Shown here: positions 31,616 through 32,058 of the stretch, in pieces
Position numbering within the stretch: position 1 is the first letter of the stretch
Layout of the letters: each line of letters begins with the position of its first letter
Assembly (NCBI GenBank): GCA_910576335.1
Contig: CAJTIU010000049.1
Location: 1-32,058, forward strand
From: Lachnospiraceae bacterium
GTDB lineage: Bacteria > Bacillota > Clostridia > Lachnospirales > Lachnospiraceae
Reading direction: 5' to 3'
Length of the DNA stretch: 32,058 bases
Made by a program: the position numbers and the translations under genes
Notes under the pieces: model-generated
Told to the model about the DNA's origin: nothing
Seen by the model: only the letters and a program-made list of their open reading frames with translations
Database searches by the model: none

Positions 31616-31653
31616 TTGGGGACGGGGTATTTTTAAAAATACCCCGTCCCAAA
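31616..31653. repeat. REP-like palindrome, copy 2 (bidirectional terminator)
   Basis: The perfect 32-bp core (31619-31650) is the same GGGACGGGGTATTTTT palindrome as at 11507-11554, extending to 38 bp with one mismatch. It fills almost the whole space between two convergent stop codons (31608-31610 on plus, 31655-31657 on minus), where a symmetric stem with T-runs on both strands can stop transcription in both directions. Confidence 0.85.
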
Positions 31654-31654
31654 T

Positions 31655-31903
31655 TTATGCCAGAACCCATTCTGGCCATATCCATTGTTGTTTTGTGTAT
31701 GACCATAGCCTCTTATACCTCTTCCCATTTTCGATTTTATATCTATACCCTGTTTTTTCTGCAAACGGTTCAGCTGAGCCTCCAAAGGCACTTTCGCATG
31801 TATAATTATCAGGACTATCACAAGCCAGGGCGCAGCAGCCAGATGCAATTGATAAACTGAATAGACAAAACAATACCAGCAAAATCTTCTGTAAACTCTT
31901 CAT
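31655..31903 (-). CDS. Small lipoprotein of unknown function
   Basis: The 82-residue protein has a lipoprotein signal peptide (KILLVLFCLFSLSIASGC, lipobox IASGC) and a short mature part with paired cysteines just after the anchor (CCALACDSPDNYTC) and a tryptophan-rich end (KQQWIWPEWVLA). It resembles no family I know. ATG follows GGAAGGGA. It converges on the transglutaminase-like gene. Confidence 0.6.
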   Translation of the reverse strand: MKSLQKILLVLFCLFSLSIASGCCALACDSPDNYTCESAFGGSAEPFAEKTGYRYKIENGKRYKRLWSYTKQQWIWPEWVLA

Positions 31904-31949
31904 ATGATATATTTCCCTTCCTATTCTGTCAAGCCTAAATTTATTGATT

Positions 31950-32058
31950 TTACAGGCTTTGACGATTTTTATTTACCTCAAAAACAGAGCCGGGAGTGAT
32001 GGATATCGTTGTATCATATACCGAATAGCTGATAAATGGGTATAGTTTTAAAAGCATC
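31950..32058 (-). CDS. Possible 3' end of a minus-strand gene entering from outside the window
   Basis: The minus-strand frame is open from the window edge to TAA at 31950-31952 and reads PFISYSVYDTTISITPGSVF followed by EVNKNRQSL. The stop overlaps an imperfect stem (GTCAAGCCT/AGGCTTTGAC, 31928-31962) that could terminate it. It is too short for identification. Confidence 0.35.
   Translation of the reverse strand, partial: MLLKLYPFISYSVYDTTISITPGSVFEVNKNRQSL

Noticed and set aside
31655-31903. Reading the small minus-strand lipoprotein as a toxin-antitoxin or bacteriocin precursor
   Set aside because: There is a clear lipobox but no double-glycine leader, immunity gene or maturation gene nearby.

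Overview
The window looks like a chromosomal segment of a gut-type Clostridia, probably a Lachnospiraceae relative. The reasons are strong AGGAGG-type ribosome binding sites, consensus sigma-A promoters, moderate GC with an AT-rich intergenic, oxygen-sensitive class I fumarase, and an Flx-Hdr electron-bifurcation module. The family assignment is inference; no rRNA or other phylogenetic marker is present.

Positions 1-11550 form an accessory region rich in broken genes and conflict systems. It opens with a TnpV-like remnant and a type I restriction gene (hsdR) wrecked by deletion, frameshift and inversion of its 3' end. A LytTR response regulator and GHKL histidine kinase pair follows, then a graveyard of fragments (a partial copy of the downstream Panacea toxin-antitoxin locus and a Fic fragment). 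Next come an intact HicAB toxin-antitoxin pair with a palindrome lying exactly in its promoter spacer, a Panacea-domain antitoxin with its toxin, and a three-gene polymorphic-toxin operon: a membrane-anchored surface protein, a lipoprotein ending in an LHH (HNH/EndoVII-type) nuclease domain, and a SUKH immunity protein. The promoter upstream of hsdR and one far upstream of the toxin operon lie in an ~80-bp shared repeat.

Positions 11555-24938, all on the minus strand, form a metabolic block. Read in transcription order it is an LDH-fold dehydrogenase with the malate-type specificity arginine, HdrB-HdrC-HdrA-MvhD/FlxD-FlxC-FlxB-FlxA, a soluble fumarate reductase (iron-sulfur subunit, then flavoprotein), fumarase alpha and beta, and an AspT-family exchanger. 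Together these supply oxaloacetate to malate to fumarate to succinate plus a transporter, next to an NAD(P)H-oxidising flavin-bifurcating complex. The natural hypothesis is a cytoplasmic, membrane-anchor-free, NADH-driven and possibly ferredoxin-coupled fumarate reductase. The dehydrogenase promoter carries a good Rex-like (NADH-sensing) operator. Gaps in this block hold repeated hairpin elements and a 165-bp near-palindrome.

Positions 24939-32058 hold secreted proteins: a ~1 kb AT-rich gap ending in a perfect consensus promoter with a long structured leader, a 1524-residue exported protein with two ~480-residue copies of a DUF1593 nucleoside-hydrolase-like module framed by Big2 Ig-like domains, an exported cell-wall-binding-repeat/transglutaminase-like protein, and a small lipoprotein on the opposite strand. 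A long GGGGACGGGG-type palindrome abuts stop codons at two places (11507-11554 and 31616-31653) and appears to be a mobile REP-like element used as a terminator.
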